Of a DNA stretch of 64,000 nucleotides, positions 16,802 to 28,127 are shown piece after piece. Under the pieces are notes generated by a model. It had not been told where the DNA came from, searched no databases, and was given only the letters and a program-made list of their open reading frames with translations. Numbering within the stretch: position 1 is the stretch's first letter; every line of letters starts with the position of its first letter. The stretch comes from Pseudomonas frederiksbergensis. Its GTDB lineage: Bacteria; Pseudomonadota; Gammaproteobacteria; Pseudomonadales; Pseudomonadaceae. The position numbers and the translations under genes are program-made. The stretch covers positions 3,472,001 to 3,536,000 of the forward strand of contig NZ_CP017886.1 in NCBI RefSeq assembly GCF_001874645.1. The letters are read 5' to 3'.

Positions 16802-19800
16802 TTATAGCGATGGTTTCTCAGCTGTGCTATCCGAAAAGTCTGAAACTGCGATACGAAGAAAGGTTGCGGCGAATTCGTCGGCGGGCAGAGGCAGGCTGAC
16901 GATGTAGCCCTGGATCTGTTCGCAGCCTTCGGCAGCCAGGAATTGCTGCTGCGCATGGGTTTCAACGCCTTCGGCAATGATCGTGAATTGCATGCTGCGG
17001 CCCAGGGCAATGATTGCGCGGACGATGGCGTCATCGTGTGGGTCGTCCGGCAGTCCGCGGACAAAGGACTGGTCAATTTTCAGGAAGTCCAGCGGCAAGC
17101 GTTTGAGGTAGCTCAACGAGGAATAACCGGTGCCAAAGTCGTCGATGGCCAACTGCACGCCCAGGCGTTTGAGCTGATGCAGGACTTCAAGTGCCTCTTC
17201 GGCCTGGCTCATGATGAAGTTTTCGGTGATTTCCAGTTGCAGGAAGCCCGGTTTCAGGCGGTTGTCCTTGAGCAGTTGTTCGATGCGGACCAGCAGGTTC
17301 GGCTGGCGTAATTGCGCTCCGGCCAGGTTGACTGACAGCGGGCCGAAACCTTCATAACGCTGGTTCCACTCGTGCATCTGCAGGCAGGCCTGCTCCAATA
17401 CCCAGTCACCGATTTGCAGGATCATGCCGTTTTCTTCGGCCAGCGGGATGAAGTGCTCGGGCGGCACGTCGCCGAAGGCTGGATGCCGCCAGCGGATCAG
17501 GGCTTCGGCGCCGACCAGGCGCGGATGGTTGAGGCTGACTTTGGGTTGATAGAACAGTGTCAGCTCATTGCGCTCGATAGCGCGGCGCAGTTCATGCTCC
17601 AGTGCCACGCGTTCGCTGGCCTGTGCGGTCAGGTCGAGGGTATAGCTTTCTACCCTGTTGCGACCTTTGGCTTTGGAGCGGTACATCGCGGCATCGGCGT
17701 TTTTGATCAGCGTGGCGACGTCGCTGCCGTCCTTGGGGTAGAGGCTGGTGCCGATGCTGGCACTGATGAAGAACTCGTGCTCGCCAGCCTGGAAGGGCGC
17801 GGTGAAGCAGTTCAGCAGCTTGTTGGCAATATGGTCGGCGTCGCTGGCTTGCTGCAGGCCCGGCAGCAGGATGATGAATTCGTCACCACCCAGCCGCGCC
17901 ACGGTGTCGATGTCCCGAAGTTGCTCTTTGAGCCGCACCGCGATGCCTTTGAGCAGCAGGTCGCCGACTGGATGACCCAGGCTGTCGTTGATGTGCTTGA
18001 AGCGATCGAGGTCCAGAAACAGTACTGCGCCCTGACCGCCGTTTTCTTGCTGACTGTTGAGTGCGGTCAGCAGCCGGCTTTCGAACAGCGTCCGGTTCGG
18101 CAGCCCTGTCAATGGGTCGTGGTGGGCCTGATAGTCGAGTTTGGCCTGGGCGTGCTTGAGGCTGGAGATATCGGCAAATACCGCAACGAAGTGGGTGATG
18201 AACTGGTCTTTATTGCGCACGGCGCTGATGGTCAGCCAGCTGGGGTACAGCTCGCCATTCTTGCGCCGGTTGGAAATCTCGCCTTGCCAATGCCCTTCGG
18301 CGGTCAGTTGATGCCACATCGCAGCGTAGAAGGCGCTGTCATGCAAGCCTGAGGCGAGCAGCCTTGGAGTGTGGCCCAGGGCTTCGGTTTCGCTGTAGCC
18401 GGTGATCTCGGTAAACGCGCGGTTGACGGCACTGATGTGCTGTTGAATGTCAGTGATCAATACACCTTCTGCGGTGCTCTCGAATACTGTGGCGGCCTGT
18501 TGCAGTTTTTCCTGCATCAGATGCCGCTCGGTGATGTCCCGGGCGATGGTCAGCATGCAATCGTCATCGCCAATCGGCAGCGGCCGGCTGGACATCTCGC
18601 AGAGGCGGACCTGTCCATCGTTGCGGCGTATATGGCAACTGAAGTCACGCACGAAGCCGTCGCGTTTCAACAGGTCGAGCATCTGCCTGCGTTCATTCAG
18701 GTTGACCCAGATGCCGAGGTCGAAGGTCGAGCGGTCCAGCGACATTGCGCTGTTGAAGCCGGTGATGCGGCTGAAGCCTTCGTTGACCTCGATCAGCAGG
18801 CCGTCGCTCACGCGTGACAGCAATAAGCCGTCAGGGGACGCATGGAAAGCTTTGGCAAATTTCTCTTCAGAGGTTTGCAGTTGTTGTTGGGTTTCCTTGA
18901 GCTGGCTGATGTCACGCACTACCACGACCAGCGCCGGGGTGGTGTCGAGCTCGAAGGGTTCGGCGGAGATCAGGCCGGTGAACACCTGGCCGTTGCTGCG
19001 ACGAAAGGGCATCTCCAGGTTGCGAATACTGCCGGCTTGCAAGCGCTGCAAGAGCCCGGGGCCGACACCGGCGATGCCCCAGATGTTCAGTTCGGTGGCG
19101 GTCTGTCCGACCACTTCTTCGGCAGTCAGACCGATTTGCTCTTCAAACGCCTCGTTGACCTCCAGCAGGCAACCGTCGCAAAGGCGTGCAATGACCAGAA
19201 TGTCCGGGCATTGCTGGAACACCGAGGCAAATTTCTGCTCGGAGAGGCGCAAGGCTTCTTCGGTTCTTTTGGTTTCGCTGATGTCGATCATCAGCCCGCG
19301 CAGTATCGGCTCGTGGCCGTGCTCTATCAGGCTGACGATGTCGCGTACCCAGAGGCAGCGCCCGTCGGCAGTGATCACTCGGTAGTCGAGGCTGTGATCG
19401 CGTCCGGCGAGCACTTCGTGATCGCAAAATACCTGGGCCCGTGTGAGGTCGGCGGGGTGGATGATGTTGCGCCAGAAGCCCGGAATCAGCCAATGGGACA
19501 GAGGGTAGCCGAGCAGGCCTTCGGCATGGGGGGACACGTAGCTGTACGTAAAATCACTGATTCGCGCTTCCCAGGCTATCGCCGAAAGGCTTTCCACCAG
19601 GCCGCGGTAGTGGTATTCGCTGGTGCGCAGCTCTTGTTCCAGTGCAACCCGGCGGGAAATTTCCGAGCTCAGGCGGCGATTGATGCGGATCACCACGGCC
19701 AGCACGGTGACCAGCAGCAGTACGCCGGGCAGGCCGTACATCAGCAGGTCGGACCAGAAGGTGCGGTGGTCGAGGACGTTTCCGACCCAATGCTGCTGGA

Positions 19801-20545
19801 TGGCGCTGATTTCGCCCGGGCTCATGTCCGCCAGTACTTTATCCAGAATGCCGACCAGAATTTTGTCGTCTCGTGGTACGCCCATCGCCAATTGGTAGCG
19901 ATACGGCGTTTCGCCGCTGACGTAGAGGCCATCGAGCTTGAGCTGGCGAAGGCTCCAGACGCTTGAGGCCAGATCGCCGACTACCGCGTCCACCTCGTCG
20001 GTGGCCAGTGCCTGCAAGGTCGAGCTGACATTGGGCATGGGGACCAGATTGAGGTCGGGATGGTGGGTGCGCAGCAGTTCATGGGGCGCGTAGTTTTCCA
20101 CGACGGCGACTTTCAGGCCGTAAAGGTCGTCCAGCTTGTGCGGTTGTGCGCCCTTCACATGGGCCAGGATGACGATCGGAAAGTCCAGGTAGGGCCGCGT
20201 GAACGAGAGGTAACTCTGCCGCTCGGGCGTCGACATGACACCGGGCAAGAGGTCCAGCTTGCCCTGCTTGGTCTGTTCCAGGACTTCGGTCCAGCTGGCA
20301 GGCTCAATGGGCGTGACCTTGATCCCCAGGCGATCACGCACGATGTTGATGTAGTCGGCTGCGAGGCCTTGGTAGCGGCCTTGCTCATCACGAAACTCAA
20401 ACGGCGGCCAGGAAGCGTCGACCCCCAGGCGCAGTTCTGGGTGGGCTGCAAGCCAGCCACGTTCTTCGTCGGTCAGAGTCAGCGCGCCAGCCGTTGCGGT
20501 CCAGGTCATCAGCAATAGCAAAAGCATGGCCGGCAGTCTGGGCAT
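16802..20545 (-). CDS. rmcA: RmcA-type redox-responsive c-di-GMP phosphodiesterase
   Basis: The 1247-residue membrane protein has a signal peptide (1-20), a periplasmic SBP_bac_3/Venus-flytrap domain (about 30-255) and a membrane helix (about 267-289). Four PAS domains follow (about 312-425, 437-548, 560-675, 685-798), then GGDEF (motif at 886-890) and EAL (motif at 1014-1016, DDFGTG at 1135-1140). Both motifs are intact. The order and length match P. aeruginosa RmcA (PA0575, about 1245 residues), which also lies next to rpoD. RmcA lowers c-di-GMP in response to redox state sensed through its PAS domains and so limits matrix production. The periplasmic domain resembles amino-acid-binding proteins; its ligand is not evident. 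Confidence 0.88.
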   Translation of the reverse strand: MPRLPAMLLLLLMTWTATAGALTLTDEERGWLAAHPELRLGVDASWPPFEFRDEQGRYQGLAADYINIVRDRLGIKVTPIEPASWTEVLEQTKQGKLDLLPGVMSTPERQSYLSFTRPYLDFPIVILAHVKGAQPHKLDDLYGLKVAVVENYAPHELLRTHHPDLNLVPMPNVSSTLQALATDEVDAVVGDLASSVWSLRQLKLDGLYVSGETPYRYQLAMGVPRDDKILVGILDKVLADMSPGEISAIQQHWVGNVLDHRTFWSDLLMYGLPGVLLLVTVLAVVIRINRRLSSEISRRVALEQELRTSEYHYRGLVESLSAIAWEARISDFTYSYVSPHAEGLLGYPLSHWLIPGFWRNIIHPADLTRAQVFCDHEVLAGRDHSLDYRVITADGRCLWVRDIVSLIEHGHEPILRGLMIDISETKRTEEALRLSEQKFASVFQQCPDILVIARLCDGCLLEVNEAFEEQIGLTAEEVVGQTATELNIWGIAGVGPGLLQRLQAGSIRNLEMPFRRSNGQVFTGLISAEPFELDTTPALVVVVRDISQLKETQQQLQTSEEKFAKAFHASPDGLLLSRVSDGLLIEVNEGFSRITGFNSAMSLDRSTFDLGIWVNLNERRQMLDLLKRDGFVRDFSCHIRRNDGQVRLCEMSSRPLPIGDDDCMLTIARDITERHLMQEKLQQAATVFESTAEGVLITDIQQHISAVNRAFTEITGYSETEALGHTPRLLASGLHDSAFYAAMWHQLTAEGHWQGEISNRRKNGELYPSWLTISAVRNKDQFITHFVAVFADISSLKHAQAKLDYQAHHDPLTGLPNRTLFESRLLTALNSQQENGGQGAVLFLDLDRFKHINDSLGHPVGDLLLKGIAVRLKEQLRDIDTVARLGGDEFIILLPGLQQASDADHIANKLLNCFTAPFQAGEHEFFISASIGTSLYPKDGSDVATLIKNADAAMYRSKAKGRNRVESYTLDLTAQASERVALEHELRRAIERNELTLFYQPKVSLNHPRLVGAEALIRWRHPAFGDVPPEHFIPLAEENGMILQIGDWVLEQACLQMHEWNQRYEGFGPLSVNLAGAQLRQPNLLVRIEQLLKDNRLKPGFLQLEITENFIMSQAEEALEVLHQLKRLGVQLAIDDFGTGYSSLSYLKRLPLDFLKIDQSFVRGLPDDPHDDAIVRAIIALGRSMQFTIIAEGVETHAQQQFLAAEGCEQIQGYIVSLPLPADEFAATFLRIAVSDFSDSTAEKPSL

Positions 20546-20635
20546 AACGGTCTCGTTATGGCTTGGGGGGAATGTTTCGAGTGTAGACGGGCTATGCGGC
20601 GGGAGCGAAGCGAAGGGGATTTAATCTACAGAAAG

Positions 20636-20664
20636 CAAAACCCCCGGCAGGGCCGGGGGTTTTG
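20636..20664 (-). terminator. terminator after rpoD
   Basis: CAAAACCCCCGGC and GCCGGGGGTTTTG are perfect 13-base arms around a three-base loop, directly after the rpoD stop. The A and T flanks make it able to work in both directions, but only the minus strand carries a gene that ends here. Confidence 0.93.
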
Positions 20665-20667
20665 TGA

Positions 20668-22515
<1,848 letters not shown>

Positions 22516-22582
22516 AACACCCTATCCACTGAAGGTCTTGGCGGGCAAAAAACAAGCCGAGGATTATACCTTAGCTATGACC

Positions 22583-24544
22583 TCACGCGCCACTTGAGGT
22601 CGGGTTTGATGCGGAAACATTGCGACTTAAAAGGTCGCGCAGTTGATTTTTCTCTTCGGTACTCAGCTCGCTTTGACGTGCTTTTCTCAGAAGTTGTTCC
22701 AGATTTCGCTCGCGTTGGCGGGCTGACAAGCTAGTAATGGTGTCGAAAAACTGTTGTTCAAGGTTATCTCCTTCAATCAGCCATTCCTTTTCTGCCAATG
22801 CCTTGAGCAGTCGTCCTTGTTCGGTGCCGTGCCATCGAGCAATCAGTTGAAATGAGTTTAGCTTGGGATTCTTCTGTACGGCTTCGAGCAGTGCCACCAG
22901 CAATTGTGTGTTGGAGTGGTCCTCGGCAGCGAAGTGCCCGGCGTCTTCAACTTTTTCGGCCAGTTGCGGGTGGTGCAGCAAGGTGCGCAGGGCCGCCAGT
23001 GTTGGCGGCTCGACCGCGGCCGGGATGCGTGGGGCGCGAGGTTGATCGCGATCACCGCCACGTTTGCCTTTCTTGTCCCAGGGTTTGTTATCCCACTTCT
23101 TGCCGCCGCTGCCGGGTTTTTTCGGCGTCCACTCCTGCTGAGGTATATAGGCCTCTTGCGGTTGGTGGTAGTCGGAATAGTCCGGCATGGCGTCGTAATC
23201 GATGCCTGGATCGTAGGCAGGCGGCGCATCCTGCGGCGCGCTGTGCACCAGCTGACTGACGGCTTCACTGTTCAGGCCGGTAATTTCGCTCAGGCGCTGG
23301 CGCATCAGGGTGCGCAGGTTGGCTCCCGGGACTTTGTCGATCAGTGGCGCGGCGAGGGTGGCCATGTGGGCCTTGCCTTCGAGCGAGCGCGGATCGGATT
23401 CCTCGGTCAGTTGCTGAAAGAAATAGTCTGCCAATGGCTGGGCGTGCTGATTGATCCGTGCGCGAAAGGCGTCGGTGCCTTCGGAGCGGATCAGCGTGTC
23501 CGGGTCTTCGCCTTCGGGCAGGAACAGGAAGCGCGCACGCCGTCCGTCTTGCAGGCTTGAAAGCGTTGACTCCAGGGCGCGCCACGCGGCATTGCGGCCG
23601 GCCTGGTCGCCGTCGAAGCAGAACAGCACGTTGGGCACTACGCGAAACAGCCGCTTCAAGTGTTCTTCGCTGGTGGCGGTGCCGAGCGTGGCGACGGCAT
23701 TGCGCAAGCCTTGCTGGGCCAGGGCGATGACGTCCATGTAGCCTTCGACGACGATGATCTCGTCGAGATTGCGGTTGTTCTTGCGTGCTTCATACAGGCC
23801 GTAGAGTTCCTGGCCTTTATGAAATACCGGGGTTTCCGGTGAGTTCAGGTATTTCGGTTTGTCGTCGCCCAGTACCCGGCCGCCAAACGCGATGATGCGC
23901 CCTCGGCTGTCGCGAATCGGGAACATCACGCGGTCGCGAAAGCGATCGTAGCGTTTGCCGGTTTCGGCGTTCTCGATCAGCAGGCCAGCGTCGATCATGG
24001 CTTTTTGTTGCAGGGTGTCGCTGCTCAGATGTTTGAACAGGTTGTCCCAGCCTGGAGGTGCGAAGCCGAGGCCGAAATCGCGGGCGATCTCGCCGGTCAG
24101 GCCGCGACCCTTCAAATAATCGACAGCCGCTTTTCGCGCGGGATGGCTTTTCAGTGCTTGGCGGTAGAAGTCAGCAGCAGCGGTCAACAGTGGGTAGAGC
24201 GGCGAGTCGGTCGGTTGTCGCGGTTTATGCGGGCGACCGCTTTCCTCGCGGGGTATTTCCATCCCGGCGGCTTTGGCCAGTTCTTCGACGGCCTGGGGGA
24301 AGTCCAGGTTGTCGTGGTCCATGATGAAGCCGAGGGCATTGCCGCCAGCGCCGCAGCCAAAGCAGTAATAGAACTGTTTGTCCGGGCTGACGCTGAAAGA
24401 GGGGGTTTTTTCTTTGTGGAACGGGCAGCAGGCGGTGTAGTTCTTGCCGGCTTTTTTCATTTGCAGGCGCGAGCTGACCACATCGACGATGTCGGTGCGG
24501 TTCAGAAGGTCGTCAATAAAGCTCTGGGGAATTAGCCCGGCCAT
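22583..24544 (-). CDS. dnaG: DNA primase
   Basis: The 653-residue protein has the N-terminal zinc ribbon with Cys40, His43, Cys61 and Cys64, the RNA polymerase/TOPRIM core with the EGYMD motif and a C-terminal DnaB-interacting helical domain. It lays down RNA primers for the lagging strand. Between the core and C-terminal domain (about 460-515) there is a low-complexity linker rich in Tyr, Gln, Lys and Gly. It lies about 490 bases downstream of rpsU. Confidence 0.97.
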   Translation of the reverse strand: MAGLIPQSFIDDLLNRTDIVDVVSSRLQMKKAGKNYTACCPFHKEKTPSFSVSPDKQFYYCFGCGAGGNALGFIMDHDNLDFPQAVEELAKAAGMEIPREESGRPHKPRQPTDSPLYPLLTAAADFYRQALKSHPARKAAVDYLKGRGLTGEIARDFGLGFAPPGWDNLFKHLSSDTLQQKAMIDAGLLIENAETGKRYDRFRDRVMFPIRDSRGRIIAFGGRVLGDDKPKYLNSPETPVFHKGQELYGLYEARKNNRNLDEIIVVEGYMDVIALAQQGLRNAVATLGTATSEEHLKRLFRVVPNVLFCFDGDQAGRNAAWRALESTLSSLQDGRRARFLFLPEGEDPDTLIRSEGTDAFRARINQHAQPLADYFFQQLTEESDPRSLEGKAHMATLAAPLIDKVPGANLRTLMRQRLSEITGLNSEAVSQLVHSAPQDAPPAYDPGIDYDAMPDYSDYHQPQEAYIPQQEWTPKKPGSGGKKWDNKPWDKKGKRGGDRDQPRAPRIPAAVEPPTLAALRTLLHHPQLAEKVEDAGHFAAEDHSNTQLLVALLEAVQKNPKLNSFQLIARWHGTEQGRLLKALAEKEWLIEGDNLEQQFFDTITSLSARQRERNLEQLLRKARQSELSTEEKNQLRDLLSRNVSASNPTSSGA

Positions 24545-24977
24545 GGCGTTCTCGTCATCACTGCGCTGAAAATCTAACCCGGGCGAAAGGCGGCCTGATG
24601 CTGGTCATTATTTTGAGGCGCGGCAGATGTGCGGCTCGACCAGGTATCGTCTGCGTATTCGCTGTCGGGAAGTGTATCTGCCGAAAATCCGCTGACGTTA
24701 GTGCTCATCGGTATTCGACTGTTTGAAAGTGTTGCGCTGAGTCCGCAATGGCCAATGGGAGGCCTCGGATAGCTCATAAGTGGGCACGCGAAATCGTGCC
24801 TTGGGCTGATCGTCGTGAGAGGAATCAGTAAAAGGTGTGCTCGTCAGTAGCCTTGGAAGGCTCGTCAGAAGAGACGTGCACCGCTGGCAAAAGAGCCAGG
24901 TCTGACGTGTGAAGCAGATGTGTCTCGGTCGCGTCTGCGGCTTTGACAGTGAAGCATCAAGCGATATCCGCAAATGC
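24545..24977. other. 433-base non-coding spacer between dnaG and rpsU
   Basis: No open frame here has a convincing ribosome site or recognisable product. The + strand shows small perfect hairpins: GGCACG/CGTGCC (24783-24800), AGCCTT/AAGGCT (24849-24862) and CTGGC/GCCAG (24894-24909). The second is flanked by a direct repeat of GCTCGTCAG (24839-24847 and 24860-24868). The spacer may hold the dnaG-rpoD promoter or an RNA processing region. Confidence 0.5.
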
Positions 24978-24980
24978 CAT

Positions 24981-25003
24981 AAGCCCGGCTGAGGGCCGGG
25001 CTT
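24981..25003 (-). terminator. stem-loop after rpsU
   Basis: AAGCCCGGC and GCCGGGCTT form a perfect nine-base stem with a five-base loop just downstream of rpsU. The following minus-strand TTATGGCATTT is only moderately T-rich, so partial read-through into dnaG-rpoD is likely, as in the E. coli macromolecular synthesis operon. Confidence 0.75.
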
Positions 25004-25032
25004 GGCAGAAGCTTGCTACGAACGTCTGCGTA

Positions 25033-25248
25033 TTAGTACAGACGAACGGCGCGGCGCTGTTCGCGCTGAACTTTCTTGGCGTGACGCTTAACAGCGGCTG
25101 CTGCTTTACGCTTACGCTCAGAAGTCGGCTTCTCGTAAAATTCGCGGCTACGAACTTCAGCCAGAACACCGGCTTTTTCGCAGGAGCGCTTGAAACGACG
25201 CAGAGCTACGTCGAAGGGTTCGTTCTCTTTAACTTTGACGGCTGGCAT
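25033..25248 (-). CDS. rpsU: 30S ribosomal protein bS21
   Basis: The 71-residue basic protein [20 protein letters not shown]... ending in [12 protein letters not shown] is bS21. It sits near the 3' end of 16S rRNA and helps initiation. It is the first gene of the rpsU-dnaG-rpoD cluster and is divergent from tsaD, with 199 bases between. Confidence 0.98.
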
Positions 25249-25447
25249 CCAGAGCTACCTTCATTCATTACCGGGGTCAACATCCTCGCGGCAAAAATGC
25301 ACTTGAAGACGTCGGTTTTTAAGGGTTGCGGATGTTAACCCCTCATCGCTCGGAATGCAAAGCCTCTGATCGAAAACCGCTGGTCGGGGCATCACGTGGC
25401 GACTATTATGCGCGCCTTCGAATTTAGCCTAAACAAGGCGCAAACCC

Positions 25448-26473
25448 ATGCTAGTACTGGGATTAGAAACCTCCTGCGACGAAACCGGCGTCGCACTTTA
25501 CGACAGTGAAAAAGGCCTGCTGGCCGATGCACTGTTCAGCCAGATCGACCTGCATCGCGCCTATGGTGGCGTGGTGCCGGAACTGGCGTCGCGTGACCAC
25601 GTCAAGCGTATGCTGCCCTTGATTCGTCAGGTGTTGGCTGAAGCCGACTGCGTGCCGACCGAGATCGATGCCATCGCCTACACCGCGGGTCCTGGCCTGG
25701 TCGGTGCCTTGCTGGTGGGTGCTTCCTGCGCTCAGGCGCTGGCGTTTGCCTGGGGCATTCCGGCCTTGGGCGTGCACCATATGGAAGGCCATTTGCTGGC
25801 GCCGATGCTGGAGCCGCAACCACCTGAATTTCCGTTCGTCGCTTTGTTGGTGTCTGGTGGTCATACGCAACTGGTTCGGGTCGATGGTATCGGCCAATAC
25901 GAGCTGTTGGGCGAGACCCTCGACGACGCAGCAGGTGAGGCGTTCGACAAGACCGCGAAGATGATGGGGATGAATTATCCCGGTGGTCCGGAAATCGCAC
26001 GACTGGCCGCGCAAGGCGTTGTCGGACGTTTCGTGTTCCCGCGCCCGATGTGTGATCGGCCAGGCCTGGATTTCAGCTTCAGCGGCCTGAAAACCTTTGC
26101 CTTGAACACCTGGCAGCAGTGCGTCAGCGCTGGGGACGACGGCGAGCAAACCCGCAGCGACATCTCGCTGGCCTTCCAGCAAGCCGTGGTGGAGACTTTG
26201 ACCATCAAGTGCAAGCGTGCCCTGAAGCAGGCGGGTCTCAAGCGTCTGGTGATCGCTGGTGGCGTCAGCGCCAACAAGGCTTTGCGCGTTTCCCTGGAAA
26301 AAATGCTTGGCGACATGAAGGGCGACGTTTACTACGCACGTCCGGAGTTCTGCACCGATAACGGCGCAATGATCGCTTTTGCAGGGTGTCAGCGGTTACA
26401 GGCTGGTCAGCAGGAAAGTCTGGCGATCAGCGTGCAGGCGCGCTGGCCGATGGAGCAGTTGTCGCCTTTGTAA
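25448..26473 (+). CDS. tsaD: tRNA threonylcarbamoyladenosine transferase subunit TsaD
   Basis: The 341-residue protein starts [14 protein letters not shown] and carries the metal-binding HHMEGH motif (His111, His115) of the Kae1/TsaD family. With TsaB and TsaE it transfers the threonylcarbamoyl group to A37 of tRNAs reading ANN codons. It is divergent from rpsU, the common arrangement in gammaproteobacteria. A possible -10 hexamer TATTAT lies at 25404-25409. Confidence 0.97.
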   Translation: MLVLGLETSCDETGVALYDSEKGLLADALFSQIDLHRAYGGVVPELASRDHVKRMLPLIRQVLAEADCVPTEIDAIAYTAGPGLVGALLVGASCAQALAFAWGIPALGVHHMEGHLLAPMLEPQPPEFPFVALLVSGGHTQLVRVDGIGQYELLGETLDDAAGEAFDKTAKMMGMNYPGGPEIARLAAQGVVGRFVFPRPMCDRPGLDFSFSGLKTFALNTWQQCVSAGDDGEQTRSDISLAFQQAVVETLTIKCKRALKQAGLKRLVIAGGVSANKALRVSLEKMLGDMKGDVYYARPEFCTDNGAMIAFAGCQRLQAGQQESLAISVQARWPMEQLSPL

Positions 26474-26509
26474 AGACGGACGAGCGTGGGTCGTACTCGG
26501 CAACAGTAT

Positions 26510-27079
26510 TTAAAAATGCCGTTCGCGCCCGGCAAACAGGTCGCGTAGATTGCCGCGATGGCGCCAGACGATCAGTGCTGTCAGCGCGCTCATGGGCAGC
26601 AATGCCCCCGGCTCCTGCCAGGCCAGCAGTGGCAGGGTCAGGGGCGTGGCGATCAGGGCGGCCAGCGAGCTGGTGCGGGTGAGGTAGAAGGTCAACAGCC
26701 AGGCGCCGATAGCCAGAAGCGCTGCCGGTGGATAAAGCCCCAGCAGCATGCCGGCCGCCGTTGCAACACCTTTACCGCCGCGAAAGCGGAAGTACAGCGG
26801 AAACAGATGGCCGATGACGGCATAGACGCCGACCCAGGCCTGTTGCTGCACAGAGAGGCCTGCAAGCCCTGCGGCCAACACGGGCAGCAGGCCTTTGCAG
26901 AGGTCGCCGAGCAAGGTCAGGACGGCGAGTTTTTTGCCGGCAAGGCGTAACATGTTGGTGGCGCCGGCATTGCCCGAGCCACTCATTCGCGGATCGGGGT
27001 TACCGGTCAGGCGGCTGAGCAAAATGGCAAAGGACAGAGAGCCAAGCAGGTAGGCGAGGATCGCCAGTAACCAAAACAT
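26510..27079 (-). CDS. plsY: glycerol-3-phosphate acyltransferase
   Basis: The 189-residue, strongly hydrophobic protein has about five membrane segments and the conserved loops [24 protein letters not shown] and [12 protein letters not shown]. PlsY acylates glycerol 3-phosphate from acyl-phosphate in the first step of phospholipid synthesis. It converges on tsaD with 36 bases between and is divergent from folB. Confidence 0.96.
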   Translation of the reverse strand: MFWLLAILAYLLGSLSFAILLSRLTGNPDPRMSGSGNAGATNMLRLAGKKLAVLTLLGDLCKGLLPVLAAGLAGLSVQQQAWVGVYAVIGHLFPLYFRFRGGKGVATAAGMLLGLYPPAALLAIGAWLLTFYLTRTSSLAALIATPLTLPLLAWQEPGALLPMSALTALIVWRHRGNLRDLFAGRERHF

Positions 27080-27153
27080 GCTAACTATTCCGGGCGAGGA
27101 CGCCCTGATTCTAACGGCGCATTGCGCCCTTGTCGTGCTGCGGAGAAGAGTGC

Positions 27154-27507
27154 TTGGACAGAGTGTTTATCGAGGGCCTGGAAGTCGACACGGTGATCGG
27201 TGCCTACGACTGGGAGCGAGGCATCCGTCAGTGCCTGCGTCTTGATCTGAGTTTCGCCTGGGACAATCGCCCGGCAGCGGCGGGTGATGACCTGACACTG
27301 GCGCTCGACTACGCCAGCGTGACGGCACGTATTCAGGTGTTCGCCGAGCAGGCGCAGTACCAGCTGGTTGAAACCTTTGCCGAGCATCTGGCCGAAGTCT
27401 TGATGAGTGAATTCAAGATTACCTGGCTGCGCCTCAAGCTGACCAAGCCGGGGGCTATCCCGGCGGCAACGGGCGTGGGCGTGGAGATCGAGCGCGGATG
27501 TCGCTAA
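27154..27507 (+). CDS. folB: dihydroneopterin aldolase
   Basis: With the TTG at 27154 as start the protein is 117 residues and begins [20 protein letters not shown], the usual FolB start. GGAG at 27142-27145 is the ribosome site. No in-frame ATG offers a better start. The enzyme converts dihydroneopterin to 6-hydroxymethyl-dihydropterin in folate synthesis. Its end overlaps folK by ten bases, so the two consecutive folate enzymes are translationally coupled. Confidence 0.94.
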   Translation: MDRVFIEGLEVDTVIGAYDWERGIRQCLRLDLSFAWDNRPAAAGDDLTLALDYASVTARIQVFAEQAQYQLVETFAEHLAEVLMSEFKITWLRLKLTKPGAIPAATGVGVEIERGCR

Positions 27508-28016
27508 CTCAGGTATTTCTTGGGCTCGGCAGCAATGTCGAGCGCGAAGCTCATTTGCAGGCGGGGCTGGAAGCGCTTGCCGGTTTTCTGGTGGATATGC
27601 GCTGCTCGGCGGTGTTCGAAAGCCAGCCGGTGGGGATCAAGAGCGGGCCGTTTTTCAATTTCGTGGTGTCGGCGTATACCGATCTGCCGTTGATGGAGCT
27701 GGATCGTCGGTTGAAGTTTATCGAGGCCGACAACGGTCGTTATGCTCCCGATCGCAAGGGCTTGCCGTTGGATATCGACGTGCTGCTGTATGGCGATCTG
27801 GTGGGTAATTTCGACGGATTGATCCTGCCCCGAGCGGAAATCCTGAAAAATGCCTTTGTGCTGTGGCCGTTGTCGCTGATAGCGCCGGACAGGGTGCATC
27901 CTGGCGAGGGTAAATGCTTTGCTACGCTGTGGAGTGAGGCGCAGATTGATCAGGTTCTGGCGCCGGTGGCTTTCGCGTGGCGTGGTGAGCAGTTGACCCC
28001 TGCCAATCTTCTGTAA
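27498..28016 (+). CDS. folK: 6-hydroxymethyl-7,8-dihydropterin pyrophosphokinase
   Basis: The 172-residue protein starts [17 protein letters not shown] and contains the HPPK signature APDRKGLPLDIDVLLYGD with the two magnesium-binding aspartates (DID). It pyrophosphorylates the FolB product for dihydropteroate synthase. It is slightly longer than the E. coli enzyme. A REP pair follows immediately. Confidence 0.95.
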   Translation: MSLTQVFLGLGSNVEREAHLQAGLEALAGFLVDMRCSAVFESQPVGIKSGPFFNFVVSAYTDLPLMELDRRLKFIEADNGRYAPDRKGLPLDIDVLLYGDLVGNFDGLILPRAEILKNAFVLWPLSLIAPDRVHPGEGKCFATLWSEAQIDQVLAPVAFAWRGEQLTPANLL

Positions 28017-28019
28017 ATC

Positions 28020-28120
28020 AAAAGATCGCAGGCTACGCCAGCTCCTACAGGGGGGAGCACCCGCAATAACACGGGTGAGCCAGGTTCGGCGTAGGAGCTG
28101 CCGCAGGCTGCGATCTTTTG
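28020..28120. repeat. paired inverted REP element 1 (REPIN-like)
   Basis: The left copy (28020-28049) starts AAAAGATCGCAGGC and ends CAGCTCCTACA. The right copy (28091-28119) is its inverse, GTAGGAGCTGCCGCAGGCTG onward. About 40 unrelated bases separate them. The element fills the gap between convergent folK and cca. Confidence 0.9.
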
Positions 28121-28127
28121 AACTTGC

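Noticed and set aside
24574..24973. Small open frames in the rpsU-dnaG spacer
   Set aside because: No ribosome site, no recognisable product, low plausibility of composition.
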